Assembly (NCBI RefSeq): GCF_000374565.1
Contig: NZ_KB894692.1
Location: forward strand, 62,001 to 126,000
From: Siminovitchia fordii DSM 16014 = CIP 108821
Lineage (GTDB): Bacteria; Bacillota; Bacilli; Bacillales; Bacillaceae_C
Length of the DNA: 64,000 nt
Direction: 5' to 3'
In this document: positions 18,943 to 28,960 of the stretch, in pieces
How the letters are laid out: each line of letters opens with the position of its first letter
Position numbering within the stretch: position 1 is the stretch's first letter
Made by a program: the position numbers and the translations under genes
Notes under the pieces: model-generated
What the model was told of the DNA's origin: nothing
Database searches by the model: none
What the model saw: the letters and a program-made list of their open reading frames with translations, nothing else

Positions 18943-19985
18943 TTACTACCTCCTGCCGATACTTTAGGTTCATTCTTTTTCTTAATGGGTGGATGTTCTT
19001 TCTTCCCGGGGATAGGAATCATCTTCCAAAAATTTCTCAATACCGGCGCAAGCCCTTGTGGCATATATATCAAGATGATCACCAGCAACACTCCGAAAAA
19101 GATGATTTGAAATTCACCGCCGACACTTGGGAGAATCATAGGGACAAAGTCTTTCAACCCTTCATTAAGCAGAACGTAAACAATTGCACCGATCATTCCG
19201 CCCCAAATACTTGAGGAGCCGCCTATCACAACCATAATTAATAGGCTTATCGACTCCATTGCTGTAAATAATTCCGGATTGATGAAGGAAACGTAATGTG
19301 CATACAAGCTCCCGGCAATGGATGCATAGATTGCACTTAACACGAACACCTTCAATTTATACAGCTGAATATTAACTCCAATAGAGTTGGCAGCAATGTC
19401 GCTTCCATGGATTGATCTTAAAGCTCTTCCGACTCTGGAGTGAATAATATTGCTGGAAAACAGGATGCTTAAAAGCAGGATAAGCCAAACCAAATAAAAG
19501 AACTTTGTATCTGTATTGAATGAAAAGCCTAAAAACTCGAATGAAGGGATTCCAAAAAATCCGTTCAACCCGCCTGTAAGCGTTTTAAACTCTTTGAAGA
19601 AAACAAAAATGATGATACCGAATCCCAGAGTGGCAAGTGCCAAATAGTTTTCTTTAAGTTTCAAAGTCGGGATTCCAATAATAATGGCAATCACAGTAGC
19701 AATAACAACTCCGGTCAAAATGCCCAATACACTGGGTAATCCGTACGTACCTGTGACAATGGCTGCCGAATAGGCACCGATGCCATAGAACGCTGCGTGC
19801 CCCAATGAAATTTGACCTGCATAACCCATAAGCATCGTCAGACCGGAGGTCACAATAGCGTATAAACCTATCATGATCATGACGCTCAGCATGAAAGAAT
19901 TTGCAAAAAACGGAATGACAGCTAGGGCGACAACTAAAATGGCGATTCCAATCAATTGTTTTTGCTGGCTGTTTTTATCAATCAT
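18939..19985 (-). CDS. LIV-type ABC transporter permease (LivM-like)
   Basis: A 348-residue membrane protein with about eight to ten hydrophobic helices and the LivM motif GYAGQISLGHAAFYGIGAY. It forms the transmembrane channel with the LivH-like subunit. The soluble C-terminus is lysine-rich (HPPIKKKNEPK). Three bases separate it from the livH stop. Confidence 0.9.
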   Translation of the reverse strand: MIDKNSQQKQLIGIAILVVALAVIPFFANSFMLSVMIMIGLYAIVTSGLTMLMGYAGQISLGHAAFYGIGAYSAAIVTGTYGLPSVLGILTGVVIATVIAIIIGIPTLKLKENYLALATLGFGIIIFVFFKEFKTLTGGLNGFFGIPSFEFLGFSFNTDTKFFYLVWLILLLSILFSSNIIHSRVGRALRSIHGSDIAANSIGVNIQLYKLKVFVLSAIYASIAGSLYAHYVSFINPELFTAMESISLLIMVVIGGSSSIWGGMIGAIVYVLLNEGLKDFVPMILPSVGGEFQIIFFGVLLVIILIYMPQGLAPVLRNFWKMIPIPGKKEHPPIKKKNEPKVSAGGSK

Positions 19986-19988
19986 ATG

Positions 19989-20873
19989 TTATACCCGCTT
20001 TCCGCTTGCTTTAGCAAATAGTCCACTAGGCTTAATAAATAATACCAATAATAGTAAAGCAAAAATGATTGCATCCTTATAACCTGAGGTCCATAGTCCT
20101 TCAGTGAACGATTCTAAGATCCCGATCATGAAAGCGCCGATAATCGCTGCAGGAGCATTTGTCAATCCTCCTATGACAGCAGCAACAAAAGCCTTGACTC
20201 CAAGCATAAGACCCATCTCATAGGAGGCGCCTGAAATCGGGGCGATGATAATTCCGGCTACCGCTCCCAATCCAGCACTAACGGAAATGGAAAGAAAGGA
20301 CATCCATTCCGGTTTGATACCCATCAATCGTGCAGCATCGCGATTGATAACACAAGCCGTAACAGCTTTCCCTATAAATGTTTTATTGAAAAAGTAGAAC
20401 ATCATAATCAGACTGATTAGCGATATGCCAATGGCCCACATGCTCTGAGGAAGCAAAACAGCGTTCATAACAGTAATGGGATCGTTTTTAGTGAACGGAG
20501 CCAGAGATTTTGGTTGCGTTCCCCAAAGTAAAATGGCCAGTCCGCGCATCGCAATGGCTACTCCAATTGTAATGATAATGAGAGTGGGCAACGAGGAGTT
20601 CCTTGCAGGATAAATCGCAGTCCGCTCAAAAATTCCCCCTATCAGAACAACAATCAAAATGCTCAGAATAATTCCGAGTGACATTGGCATATTCAAGGAA
20701 ACAAAGGTGATGGCCAACATGGCACCAAGCATGGCAAATTCTCCCTGGGCAAAATTGAGAACACCGGTGATATTGTATGTTATGACAAAGCCGATAGCGA
20801 TAAGAGCATAAATACTCCCAATCGTTAAGCCTGAAAAAATCAATTGTAGAATTTGGGTTAAAAGCTCCATCAT
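19989..20873 (-). CDS. LIV-type ABC transporter permease (LivH-like)
   Basis: A 294-residue permease with LivH features: GLTIGSIYALIAIGFVITYNITGVLNFAQGEF at the N-terminus (first 18 of these residues cover TM1) and GGLTNAPAAIIGAFMIGILE toward the C-terminus. Follows the binding-protein gene by about 80 bases. Confidence 0.88.
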   Translation of the reverse strand: MMELLTQILQLIFSGLTIGSIYALIAIGFVITYNITGVLNFAQGEFAMLGAMLAITFVSLNMPMSLGIILSILIVVLIGGIFERTAIYPARNSSLPTLIIITIGVAIAMRGLAILLWGTQPKSLAPFTKNDPITVMNAVLLPQSMWAIGISLISLIMMFYFFNKTFIGKAVTACVINRDAARLMGIKPEWMSFLSISVSAGLGAVAGIIIAPISGASYEMGLMLGVKAFVAAVIGGLTNAPAAIIGAFMIGILESFTEGLWTSGYKDAIIFALLLLVLFIKPSGLFAKASGKRV

Positions 20874-20953
20874 TTAACTCCTTTCAGTATATTTGCAAAG
20901 AAGATTGTCACTAAGGAGAAAGCAGGGAATAGACCATATTCCCTGCCAAAAAA

Positions 20954-22153
20954 TCAATCTCCCTTTGTCCATTCGCCATCATTGATTTCAATCATTGTCA
21001 AGCTATCGGATTTAAGCCCGTTATGATCATCGGATGACATATTGAAAACACCGGAAATGCCAACAAAACCTTCGGTATTCTCCAATGCCTCCCGCAGCTT
21101 TTCTTTATCAGTTCCAACTTCTTCCAATGCATTGACCAAAATGTGAACCGCATCATAGGCATGCCCGCCAAAAGTGCTTGCAGCTTTGTCAAATTTGCCT
21201 TCATAACTCTCTTTAAATTGGTTTAACACTTCCTTTTGTGGATCGCTATCCTCCAGCTCATCGACAACAAGAAGCTTGCCGGCAGGGAAGATGACCCCAT
21301 TAGCGGCATTCCCTGCAAGTTCAATAAATTCTTTCGTACCGATACCGTGACTTTCAATAATCGGTACATCCAAACCGATCTCGCGGATATTTTTTGTAAC
21401 AACTGCAGATTCTTGGGCAGTCCCCCATACAATAATTGCTTGTGGATCAGCTTTTTTGACTCGTGTAAGCATTGATTTTGCATCGTTTACAGTAGCTTCG
21501 AATTCTTCTTCAATCACTGCTTCAATATCGTATTCTCCCTTAAGCTTTTCAAATTCCTCATGGCCGCTTGTACCGTAGGAATTCGCCACTCCCAGCCAGG
21601 CAACTTTAGTTAATTTTTCATCTTTTAAATATTCCAACAATTTAGGGATGACAACATCATCACCCTGGGCGGTTTTGTAAGTCCATTCACGCGGCGAATT
21701 ATCGTCCGGTTTATTTACCTGTTTGCTCGCAGCAAGAGAGATGTATGGAACCTGGGCTTTTTCAGCAAGAGGAATCATTGCCAGGCTGTTCCCGCTTATC
21801 GTTCCACCGATGATGGCTGTAACTTTTTCTTGTTCAATCAATTTTTTCATACCCAAAACCGCTTCGTTTTGATCGGATTTGGAATCAATTGAAATCAGTT
21901 TAATTTTCTTTCCGTCGATACCGCCTTGTTCATTTACTTCATCAATGATCATTTTGATGGTTTCTTCTTCCGGTTTTCCAAGAGGAGCTGCGCTGCCTGA
22001 TGCGTCTATGATACTTCCGATTTTAATTTCTCCGGAATCATCACCGCTGTCTGAACTTCCGCCCGAGGCCTCTTCTTTATTGCCACATGCCGCCAATGTG
22101 GCAGCCAGAATAAAAACAAGCATGCCGAAAAACCATTTTTTCATGTTTTTCAT
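20954..22153 (-). CDS. LIV-type ABC transporter substrate-binding lipoprotein
   Basis: A 399-residue binding protein with signal peptide and lipobox LAAC followed by a Gly/Ser/Asp linker. The core is the type I periplasmic-binding fold of the leucine-binding family (KIGSIIDASGSAAPLG, then ISGNSLAMIPLAEKAQVPYI). ATG 22153 has SD AGGGGGAAA seven bases upstream; a longer frame starting at 22195 has none. As first gene of the importer it is transcribed away from paaK, and its likely ligand is an aromatic acid (inference from context). Confidence 0.88.
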   Translation of the reverse strand: MKNMKKWFFGMLVFILAATLAACGNKEEASGGSSDSGDDSGEIKIGSIIDASGSAAPLGKPEEETIKMIIDEVNEQGGIDGKKIKLISIDSKSDQNEAVLGMKKLIEQEKVTAIIGGTISGNSLAMIPLAEKAQVPYISLAASKQVNKPDDNSPREWTYKTAQGDDVVIPKLLEYLKDEKLTKVAWLGVANSYGTSGHEEFEKLKGEYDIEAVIEEEFEATVNDAKSMLTRVKKADPQAIIVWGTAQESAVVTKNIREIGLDVPIIESHGIGTKEFIELAGNAANGVIFPAGKLLVVDELEDSDPQKEVLNQFKESYEGKFDKAASTFGGHAYDAVHILVNALEEVGTDKEKLREALENTEGFVGISGVFNMSSDDHNGLKSDSLTMIEINDGEWTKGD

Positions 22154-22208
22154 ATACTTTCCCCCTGAACTAGTTAATAAGTGTGAGTTGACCAATCCAT
22201 CTGATTCG

Positions 22209-22295
22209 TCAATGCTGCATGTTTTTACGTTTCTTTTTAGGAGTTTTAATATTTAATGGAAAGGGTACAGGTTTGCCTAGTGGAATCACCTCCAT
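22209..22295 (-). CDS. Possible 28-codon ORF in the leader of the ABC-importer operon
   Basis: Between the promoter at 22356-22384 and the binding-protein gene lies a frame ATG-GAG-GTG-ATT... encoding 28 residues, MEVIPLGKPVPFPLN then a basic stretch TPKKKRKN. The only SD-like element (GGAGGTGATT) falls inside its first codons, so translation from the ATG has no visible ribosome site. It may be an orphan SD in an untranslated leader. Reported because the leader is long (about 190 bases) and otherwise unexplained. Confidence 0.2.
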   Translation of the reverse strand: MEVIPLGKPVPFPLNIKTPKKKRKNMQH

Positions 22296-22355
22296 AATTG
22301 CTTATTGTTACAAAAGGAAAACGGATAGTAAGAAAGCCCTTACAACTTTGAGACA

Positions 22356-22384
22356 AAGATACCATATTAAAATTTCATTGTAAA
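22356..22384 (-). promoter_or_regulatory. Probable sigma-A promoter of the ABC-importer operon
   Basis: On the minus strand TTTACA and TATCTT with 17-base spacing; leaves a leader of about 190 bases before the binding-protein gene. Confidence 0.5.
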
Positions 22385-22507
22385 CATAATAATTAGAAAA
22401 ATTGAAAGTATATGACAACTGTTAAGCTGGAAGAATGCTATTATAGGTGTCGGTTTTAAGTGGTAAAACGGAATTGTCCCAAACACACCAATTTTCCGAA
22501 AAAACAG

Positions 22508-22536
22508 TTGACTTTTTTGATTAGACGGATTAAATT
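22508..22536 (+). promoter_or_regulatory. Probable sigma-A promoter of paaK and the paa operon
   Basis: TTGACT and TAAATT with exactly 17 bases between, 81 bases before the paaK start. Lies back to back with the importer promoter. Confidence 0.6.
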
Positions 22537-22575
22537 ACACATATAACATATAATTTATGAATCGGACCATCTTTG

Positions 22576-22601
22576 TTACATTAAAGTTAAAAAGAATGTA
22601 A
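22576..22601 (+). promoter_or_regulatory. Candidate operator (inverted repeat) between paaK promoter and SD
   Basis: Perfect 7-bp inverted repeat TTACATT/AATGTAA with a 12-base spacer, located downstream of the -10 and just before the GGAGG of paaK. A repressor bound here would block transcription. PaaX encoded in the cluster is the obvious candidate (inference). Confidence 0.35.
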
Positions 22602-22616
22602 ATGGAGGTAGATGCA

Positions 22617-23951
22617 ATGATTTATAACCTTGAAATGGAAACGCTGCCAACGCTAAAAATGGAAAAGCTGCAAATTGTACGGTTACAAGAAACATTGGAC
22701 AGGGTTTATAACAAAGTGAAATTTTATAAAGAGAAGTTTAATGAAAAAGGAATAAAGATAGAGGACATTAAAAATATTGCGGACATATCGAAACTGCCTT
22801 TTACAAGAAAGCAAGATTTAAGGGATCATTATCCATTTGGATTATTTGCAGAACCCATAGAAAATATTGTCCGTCTGCACGGTTCATCCGGAACCAGCGG
22901 AAAGCCGACGGTCGTAAGTTATACAAAGAATGATATTAAAGTTTGGTCTGAACTTATTGCAAGAGCCATTGTGGCTGCAGGTGGAAGCAAAGGAGATTTA
23001 TTTCATAATGCTTACGGATATGGACTGTTTACCGGGGGTTTAGGTTTGCATTTTGGTGCTGAGGAATTGGGGGCTGCGGTGGTGCCGATTTCCGGGGGAA
23101 ATACTGAGAGACAAATTTTGGCTATCCAAGACTTTAAGCCGAAAGGACTCGCCTGTACGCCGTCCTATGCCTTGAATATTGGAGAAAAAATGAGGGATAT
23201 GGGTCTTGATTCACGGGAAAACAGCCTAAAATATGGGATCTTTGGGGCGGAACCCTGGTCTGAAGAGATGCGGGCAACCATTGAAGACATGCTTGGAATC
23301 AAAGCGGTCGACATTTACGGTTTGAGCGAAATTATGGGACCAGGAGTATCAATTGAATGCCATGTAGCACAGGATGGACTTCATATTGCTGACGACCACT
23401 TCCTTGTTGAAGTGATAGATCCAAAAACTCTTGAGCCTGTGGAAGACGGTAAAGATGGAGAGCTGGTTTTTACCACTCTTACAAAAGAAGCGTTTCCCCT
23501 GGTCAGATATCGTACAGGAGACATTGCATCTATTACTCGAAGGAAATGCCAATGTGGTAGGACGACAACAAGGATGTCGAGGGTAAAGGGAAGAACAGAT
23601 GACATGATTATTATTCGTGGAGTGAATGTATTCCCTTCTGAAATAGAGCGCGTCCTTTTGAAGATTGAGGGCTTGTCCCCGCACTATCAAATCAGGCTTT
23701 TCAAAGACGGCCCGTTGGATTGTGCAGAGCTGCATGTTGAAATGAGTGATGAATTATACTTGGGGATAAATGAGGATCTCGAACATGAAAAAGTGCAGAT
23801 GCTAGAAAGAAAAATAAAGCATGAAATTAAATCGGCATGCCTCGTTTCGGTAAAAACTGTGATGGGTATGCCCAAAAGCATCCCTAGGTCAGAAGGGAAA
23901 GCAGTAAGAATAGTGGACCAGAGAAACTCAAGCCCAGTCATGCTTTCTTAA
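22617..23951 (+). CDS. paaK: Phenylacetate-CoA ligase
   Basis: A 444-residue ANL-superfamily ligase that activates phenylacetate to phenylacetyl-CoA, the entry step of the pathway. The P-loop motif LHGSSGTSGKPTVVSYT is near residue 90, IYGLSEIMGPG near 235 and VKGRTDDMIIIRGVNVFPSEIE (first 20 residues cover the hinge) in the C-domain. ATG 22617 lies 8 bases from GGAGG; the in-frame upstream ATG at 22602 overlaps that SD. First gene of a plus-strand run that continues to paaX. Confidence 0.95.
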   Translation: MIYNLEMETLPTLKMEKLQIVRLQETLDRVYNKVKFYKEKFNEKGIKIEDIKNIADISKLPFTRKQDLRDHYPFGLFAEPIENIVRLHGSSGTSGKPTVVSYTKNDIKVWSELIARAIVAAGGSKGDLFHNAYGYGLFTGGLGLHFGAEELGAAVVPISGGNTERQILAIQDFKPKGLACTPSYALNIGEKMRDMGLDSRENSLKYGIFGAEPWSEEMRATIEDMLGIKAVDIYGLSEIMGPGVSIECHVAQDGLHIADDHFLVEVIDPKTLEPVEDGKDGELVFTTLTKEAFPLVRYRTGDIASITRRKCQCGRTTTRMSRVKGRTDDMIIIRGVNVFPSEIERVLLKIEGLSPHYQIRLFKDGPLDCAELHVEMSDELYLGINEDLEHEKVQMLERKIKHEIKSACLVSVKTVMGMPKSIPRSEGKAVRIVDQRNSSPVMLS

Positions 23952-23987
23952 TCGGATGATACTGAAAAGGAGTGCATTCAAACATAA

Positions 23988-25260
<1,273 letters not shown>

Positions 25261-25326
25261 GGGAAGGTCTTTGAGCCATGTTCGTATAAGGGAGAATGAT
25301 TGGTTTTGACATAACAGTAAATTAAA

Positions 25327-25347
25327 ATAACGTAAAAACAATGTTAT
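25327..25347 (+). promoter_or_regulatory. Imperfect inverted repeat upstream of paaA
   Basis: ATAACGT, seven A-rich bases, ATGTTAT: arms match at six of seven positions. It lies 22 bases before the paaA start, in a 108-base gap containing a TTGACA (25309 region) without a well-spaced -10. Could be an internal operator or promoter element; not the same word as the repeat near paaK. Confidence 0.25.
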
Positions 25348-25368
25348 ATAAATGGGGAGGTACTTTAC

Positions 25369-26328
25369 ATGGCGGGATTAATGTATGCCGAAGAAGCGAC
25401 GGAAGCTGAAAAACTGCAAGGCTTTATTGAAAGAATCAAAGCGGGCGATAAAATCGAAACCGATGACTGGATGCCTGAAGAATATCGGATTGCACTCATC
25501 AAATTAATCTCAATGCATGGAATAAGCGAAATTATGGGGGCGCTTCCTGAGAAAGAGTGGGTGCCAAAAGCGCCCTCCCTAAGAAGAAAACTTGGTATTA
25601 TGGCAAAGGTTCAGGACGAAATGGGGCATGGTCAATTATTGTTAAGGGTAGCAGAGGACTTGCTGAAGCCTTATGGAAAAAACAGGGATGACCTGATGCA
25701 AGATTTATTTAATGGGGATTTGAAATTTCATAATGTGTTTCATATGAAAACGGTAACATGGGCGGATGCAGGTTTAATCGGCTGGCTGGTGGATGGAGCG
25801 GCCATCATAACCCAAACGAACATGCTCGGCGCTTCGTATGGCCCTTATGCCAGAGCGTTGCAGCGCATCTGTGCAGAGGAAGTATTCCACGCCCAGCATG
25901 GCGAAGCAATTATCATGGCACTTGCCGAAGGAACGAAAGAGCAGAAACAAATGATTCAGGAAGCCCTCAACCGCTGGTGGGATGCACTGTTAATGTTCTT
26001 CGGTCCGGCTGGCAGCGATACGACTGGGCGATCCAAGCAGGATGTTACCATCAAATACAAAATCAGGACAAAAACAAATGAGCAATTAAGACAGGATTTT
26101 TTCAGCAAGTATGTTCCCCGCATTCTTTCACTGGGATTAACCATACCGGATCCGACGCTTAAATATAATGAAGAGGAAAAGAGATGGGAATACAGACAGC
26201 CTGACTGGAATGAATTTAAGAAGATCATCAGAAATGAAGGCCCCAGGTCCCAGGAACGCTTGAATTTAAGGAGAGTTTCTTATGAAAATAATGCGTGGGT
26301 ACGTGATGCACTTAGCAGCCGTGCATAG
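25369..26328 (+). CDS. paaA: Phenylacetyl-CoA epoxidase catalytic subunit PaaA
   Basis: A 319-residue ferritin-like di-iron protein, the oxygenase subunit that epoxidises the ring of phenylacetyl-CoA. The two ExxH iron motifs are visible in VQDEMGHGQLLLR and CAEEVFHAQHGEA. SD GGGGAGG precedes the ATG. It begins the tightly packed block paaA-B-C-D. Confidence 0.95.
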   Translation: MAGLMYAEEATEAEKLQGFIERIKAGDKIETDDWMPEEYRIALIKLISMHGISEIMGALPEKEWVPKAPSLRRKLGIMAKVQDEMGHGQLLLRVAEDLLKPYGKNRDDLMQDLFNGDLKFHNVFHMKTVTWADAGLIGWLVDGAAIITQTNMLGASYGPYARALQRICAEEVFHAQHGEAIIMALAEGTKEQKQMIQEALNRWWDALLMFFGPAGSDTTGRSKQDVTIKYKIRTKTNEQLRQDFFSKYVPRILSLGLTIPDPTLKYNEEEKRWEYRQPDWNEFKKIIRNEGPRSQERLNLRRVSYENNAWVRDALSSRA

Positions 26329-26339
26329 GAGGGAAAGTC

Positions 26340-26690
26340 ATGACTACCAAAAAAAATTTTTACCATGAATATGAAGTATTCAGCAAACGCAGTGCGACAT
26401 CGCCGTTCCAGCACCAATTTTGCCTATTGGCCCCAAATGAGGATATAGCTCTGGTCATGGCACAAGAAAACTTCATGCGACGTGAACCCGTAGAGGATAT
26501 TTGGGTTGTGAAACGGGAAAATATCCGTTCGCTTGATCCTGAAGAAAAAAGAAGTCTTGCCCGGTTGGATAATAAGGACTACCGGACAGCCAAAGGCTAC
26601 GGTTACCTAAAGAAGAAATGGCGACAGTATGAACAGAAAATGCTGGATGAAAAAGAAATTCTTTCTTGGGGAGGGGACGGTAAGAAATGA
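26340..26690 (+). CDS. paaB: Phenylacetyl-CoA epoxidase subunit PaaB
   Basis: A 116-residue protein with the PaaB pattern (YEVFSKRSATSPFQHQFCLL, then ALVMAQENFMRREPVEDIWV). It bridges PaaA-PaaC dimers in the larger epoxidase complex. Its stop overlaps the paaC start by four bases. Confidence 0.93.
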   Translation: MTTKKNFYHEYEVFSKRSATSPFQHQFCLLAPNEDIALVMAQENFMRREPVEDIWVVKRENIRSLDPEEKRSLARLDNKDYRTAKGYGYLKKKWRQYEQKMLDEKEILSWGGDGKK

Positions 26691-27493
26691 CAGATATAAA
26701 AACCGATACAAAATACAAAGAGGCAGTCGCAGATTTGCTATTTCAGTTTGCGGATGATGATTTTTTGATTGCGTTTCGAGGCTCTGAGTGGCTAGGATTG
26801 GCACCTCATATTGAGGAAGATGTGGCGTTCTCCTCCATCAGCCAGGATTGTATGGGCCACTCTGCAATGTTTTACAGTTTACTTGAGGATCTGGGGTACG
26901 GAACCTCAGATGAACTTGCACATCTGCGCTCTTCCGAGGAGCGGCGAAACAGCATTCTATCAGAAAGGCCGAACGGAGAAGGTTATTACATGGATACGCC
27001 CAAATATGATTGGGCCTATGCCGTTGTAAGAAACTATTTTTATACAACTGCCAAAAAAGCAAAGATAGATTCATTGAAAAACAGTTCATATAAACCTGCT
27101 GCCGAGATAGCGGCAAAGGTCAGCATGGAACTCTTTTATCATACGCTTCATTGGAAAACTTGGTTTGTGCAGTTGCTGAGTTCCTCCGTTGAGGCAATTG
27201 AGAGAATGAAAAATGCAATCGATGAAGTTGCCAAAGATTTTGGGGATATGTTTATATTCGGCAAATTAACAAAAGACATCCATGAATATGGTTTGATTGA
27301 AGAAGGAGTAACACTTCAGAAAAGGTGGTTTGCCGAGCTGGAAAAAGCATACACATCCCTTGATTTGGAGCTTCCTGAAATCCCGGAAAAACCGCAAATG
27401 AATGGGCGGATCGGGGAGCATTCAAAGGATTTGGATTCTGCTCTTAAAACCCTTTCGGAGGTATACCGTCTGGATACTGCCGCTTCATGGTAA
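26687..27493 (+). CDS. paaC: Phenylacetyl-CoA epoxidase structural subunit PaaC
   Basis: A 268-residue ferritin-like protein related to PaaA but serving as its structural partner. Family segments include LADDD-like FADDDFLIAFRGSEWLGLAP and MELFYHTLHWKTWFVQL. The second iron-site motif of PaaA is not preserved, as expected of PaaC. Confidence 0.92.
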   Translation: MTDIKTDTKYKEAVADLLFQFADDDFLIAFRGSEWLGLAPHIEEDVAFSSISQDCMGHSAMFYSLLEDLGYGTSDELAHLRSSEERRNSILSERPNGEGYYMDTPKYDWAYAVVRNYFYTTAKKAKIDSLKNSSYKPAAEIAAKVSMELFYHTLHWKTWFVQLLSSSVEAIERMKNAIDEVAKDFGDMFIFGKLTKDIHEYGLIEEGVTLQKRWFAELEKAYTSLDLELPEIPEKPQMNGRIGEHSKDLDSALKTLSEVYRLDTAASW

Positions 27494-27515
27494 TATGCAA
27501 GAGGAGTGATCAATA

Positions 27516-28013
27516 ATGATGACCGCCATGCCCATTTCCCAAAAGGTCATTCTGGAAATCTTGGATACTGTCAAAGATCCGGAGATAGATACAGTCAGCG
27601 TCATCGATTTGGGAATGATCGAAAATATCCATATTGACGGCAGGAAAGTAACAGTGGATATACTGCCGACGTTTTTAGGTTGCCCCGCATTGGAAATTAT
27701 TGAACGAAATATTGTAAGAGCCATTGAGACTTCCACGCCGGTGGAATCAGCGAAAGTACGTTTCGTATATCATCCGCCATGGACATCTGATCGAATTACT
27801 CAGAAAGGGCACGATGGCCTGAGGGAGTTTGGTATTGCACCTCCGCCTCGACATATGGAAGAAGATGGTACATGGCACGTTGATTGTCCATACTGTGATT
27901 CCACTTATGTAACAATGGAGAATATTTTCGGTCCGACTGCCTGTAGGAGCATCTTATACTGTAAATCTTGCAAAAATCCATTTGAAGCGATGAAACCGAT
28001 TTCGAATATTTGA
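27516..28013 (+). CDS. paaD: PaaD, assembly factor for the phenylacetyl-CoA epoxidase
   Basis: A 165-residue protein with a DUF59/MIP18-type N-domain (VKDPEIDTVSVIDLGMIENI) and a C-terminal zinc ribbon with CPYC and CKSC pairs. PaaD is needed for epoxidase maturation, probably via iron-sulfur insertion. In most Proteobacteria paaE follows directly; here the next gene is paaH, and its start lies 71 bases on. SD AAGAGGAGTG; a second ATG follows immediately after the first. Confidence 0.93.
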   Translation: MMTAMPISQKVILEILDTVKDPEIDTVSVIDLGMIENIHIDGRKVTVDILPTFLGCPALEIIERNIVRAIETSTPVESAKVRFVYHPPWTSDRITQKGHDGLREFGIAPPPRHMEEDGTWHVDCPYCDSTYVTMENIFGPTACRSILYCKSCKNPFEAMKPISNI

Positions 28014-28084
28014 ATAAATGTTTACACACTGTACGAATAGAGGAGGACATTTTTTCTATTCGTACTTTTTTAGGAGGGAAATGT

Positions 28085-28960
28085 ATGATCCAAAACATTA
28101 CAGTTGTCGGTTCTGGAGTTATGGGAAGAGGCATAGCTTATGTGGCAGCAGCTGCAGAATTTTCAGTGAGTCTCATAGATGTAAGTGAGGATGCTCTGAA
28201 TAATGCCAAAGAAGAAATAATGAAAATTGCAGAGAAAGGATTAGCCATAGGGAAGCTGACTAATGAAAGCTTTGCACGTTTAAAGGAAAGGTTAAAGTTC
28301 CAGACGGACTTGGCAGAAGCGGCTTCCATGGCGGATTTAATCATTGAGGCGGTCCCGGAAAAAACAGAGATTAAAAAGCAGGTTTTTGTAGCAGCGGAGA
28401 AATTTGCACCGGAACACTGCCTTTTTGCAACGAATACATCAACGATGAGTCCGACAGAAATAGCCTCTTTTACCAAACGGCCGGACAAAACAATCGCCAT
28501 GCATTTTTTCAACCCGGTCCATAAAATGCCTTTGGTCGAAATCATCAGGGGGCTGGAAACAAATGAAGAGACTGTCGAAATTATCAAAAAAACAGCGGAA
28601 AAAATGGACAAACAAACTGTTGTCATCAAAGAGTTTCCAGGTTTCGTAACAAGCAGGATCAGTGCCCTTGTGGGGAATGAAGCTTTCTATATGCTTCAAG
28701 AAGGCCTCGGCACTCCAGAAGATATAGACAAGGCCATTAAACTAGGCCTGAATTATCCTATGGGACCTTTTGAACTGGCTGATCTTGTTGGGCTGGATGC
28801 TCGGTTGAACAACCTGAAATACCTTCATGAAAAGCTCGGAGAGAAATACAGGCCAGCGCCGCTGCTCGAGCAGTATGTAAAAGCGGGGAGACTGGGACGC
28901 AAGACTGGAAAAGGCGTGTATGACTATACAAACAAAGAAAAAGAGTTGATAGATAAATGA
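28085..28960 (+). CDS. paaH: 3-hydroxyacyl-CoA dehydrogenase (PaaH-like)
   Basis: A 291-residue NAD-dependent dehydrogenase with Rossmann motif GSGVMGRGIA at the N-terminus, catalytic His in HFFNPVHKMPLVEI and the C-domain segment DKAIKLGLNYPMGPFEL. In the PAA pathway it oxidises 3-hydroxyadipyl-CoA; it also resembles 3-hydroxybutyryl-CoA dehydrogenase, so the assignment to PaaH is by context. ATG 28085 follows GGAGGGAAATGT; the upstream in-frame ATG overlaps paaD. Four-base overlap with paaJ. Confidence 0.88.
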   Translation: MIQNITVVGSGVMGRGIAYVAAAAEFSVSLIDVSEDALNNAKEEIMKIAEKGLAIGKLTNESFARLKERLKFQTDLAEAASMADLIIEAVPEKTEIKKQVFVAAEKFAPEHCLFATNTSTMSPTEIASFTKRPDKTIAMHFFNPVHKMPLVEIIRGLETNEETVEIIKKTAEKMDKQTVVIKEFPGFVTSRISALVGNEAFYMLQEGLGTPEDIDKAIKLGLNYPMGPFELADLVGLDARLNNLKYLHEKLGEKYRPAPLLEQYVKAGRLGRKTGKGVYDYTNKEKELIDK

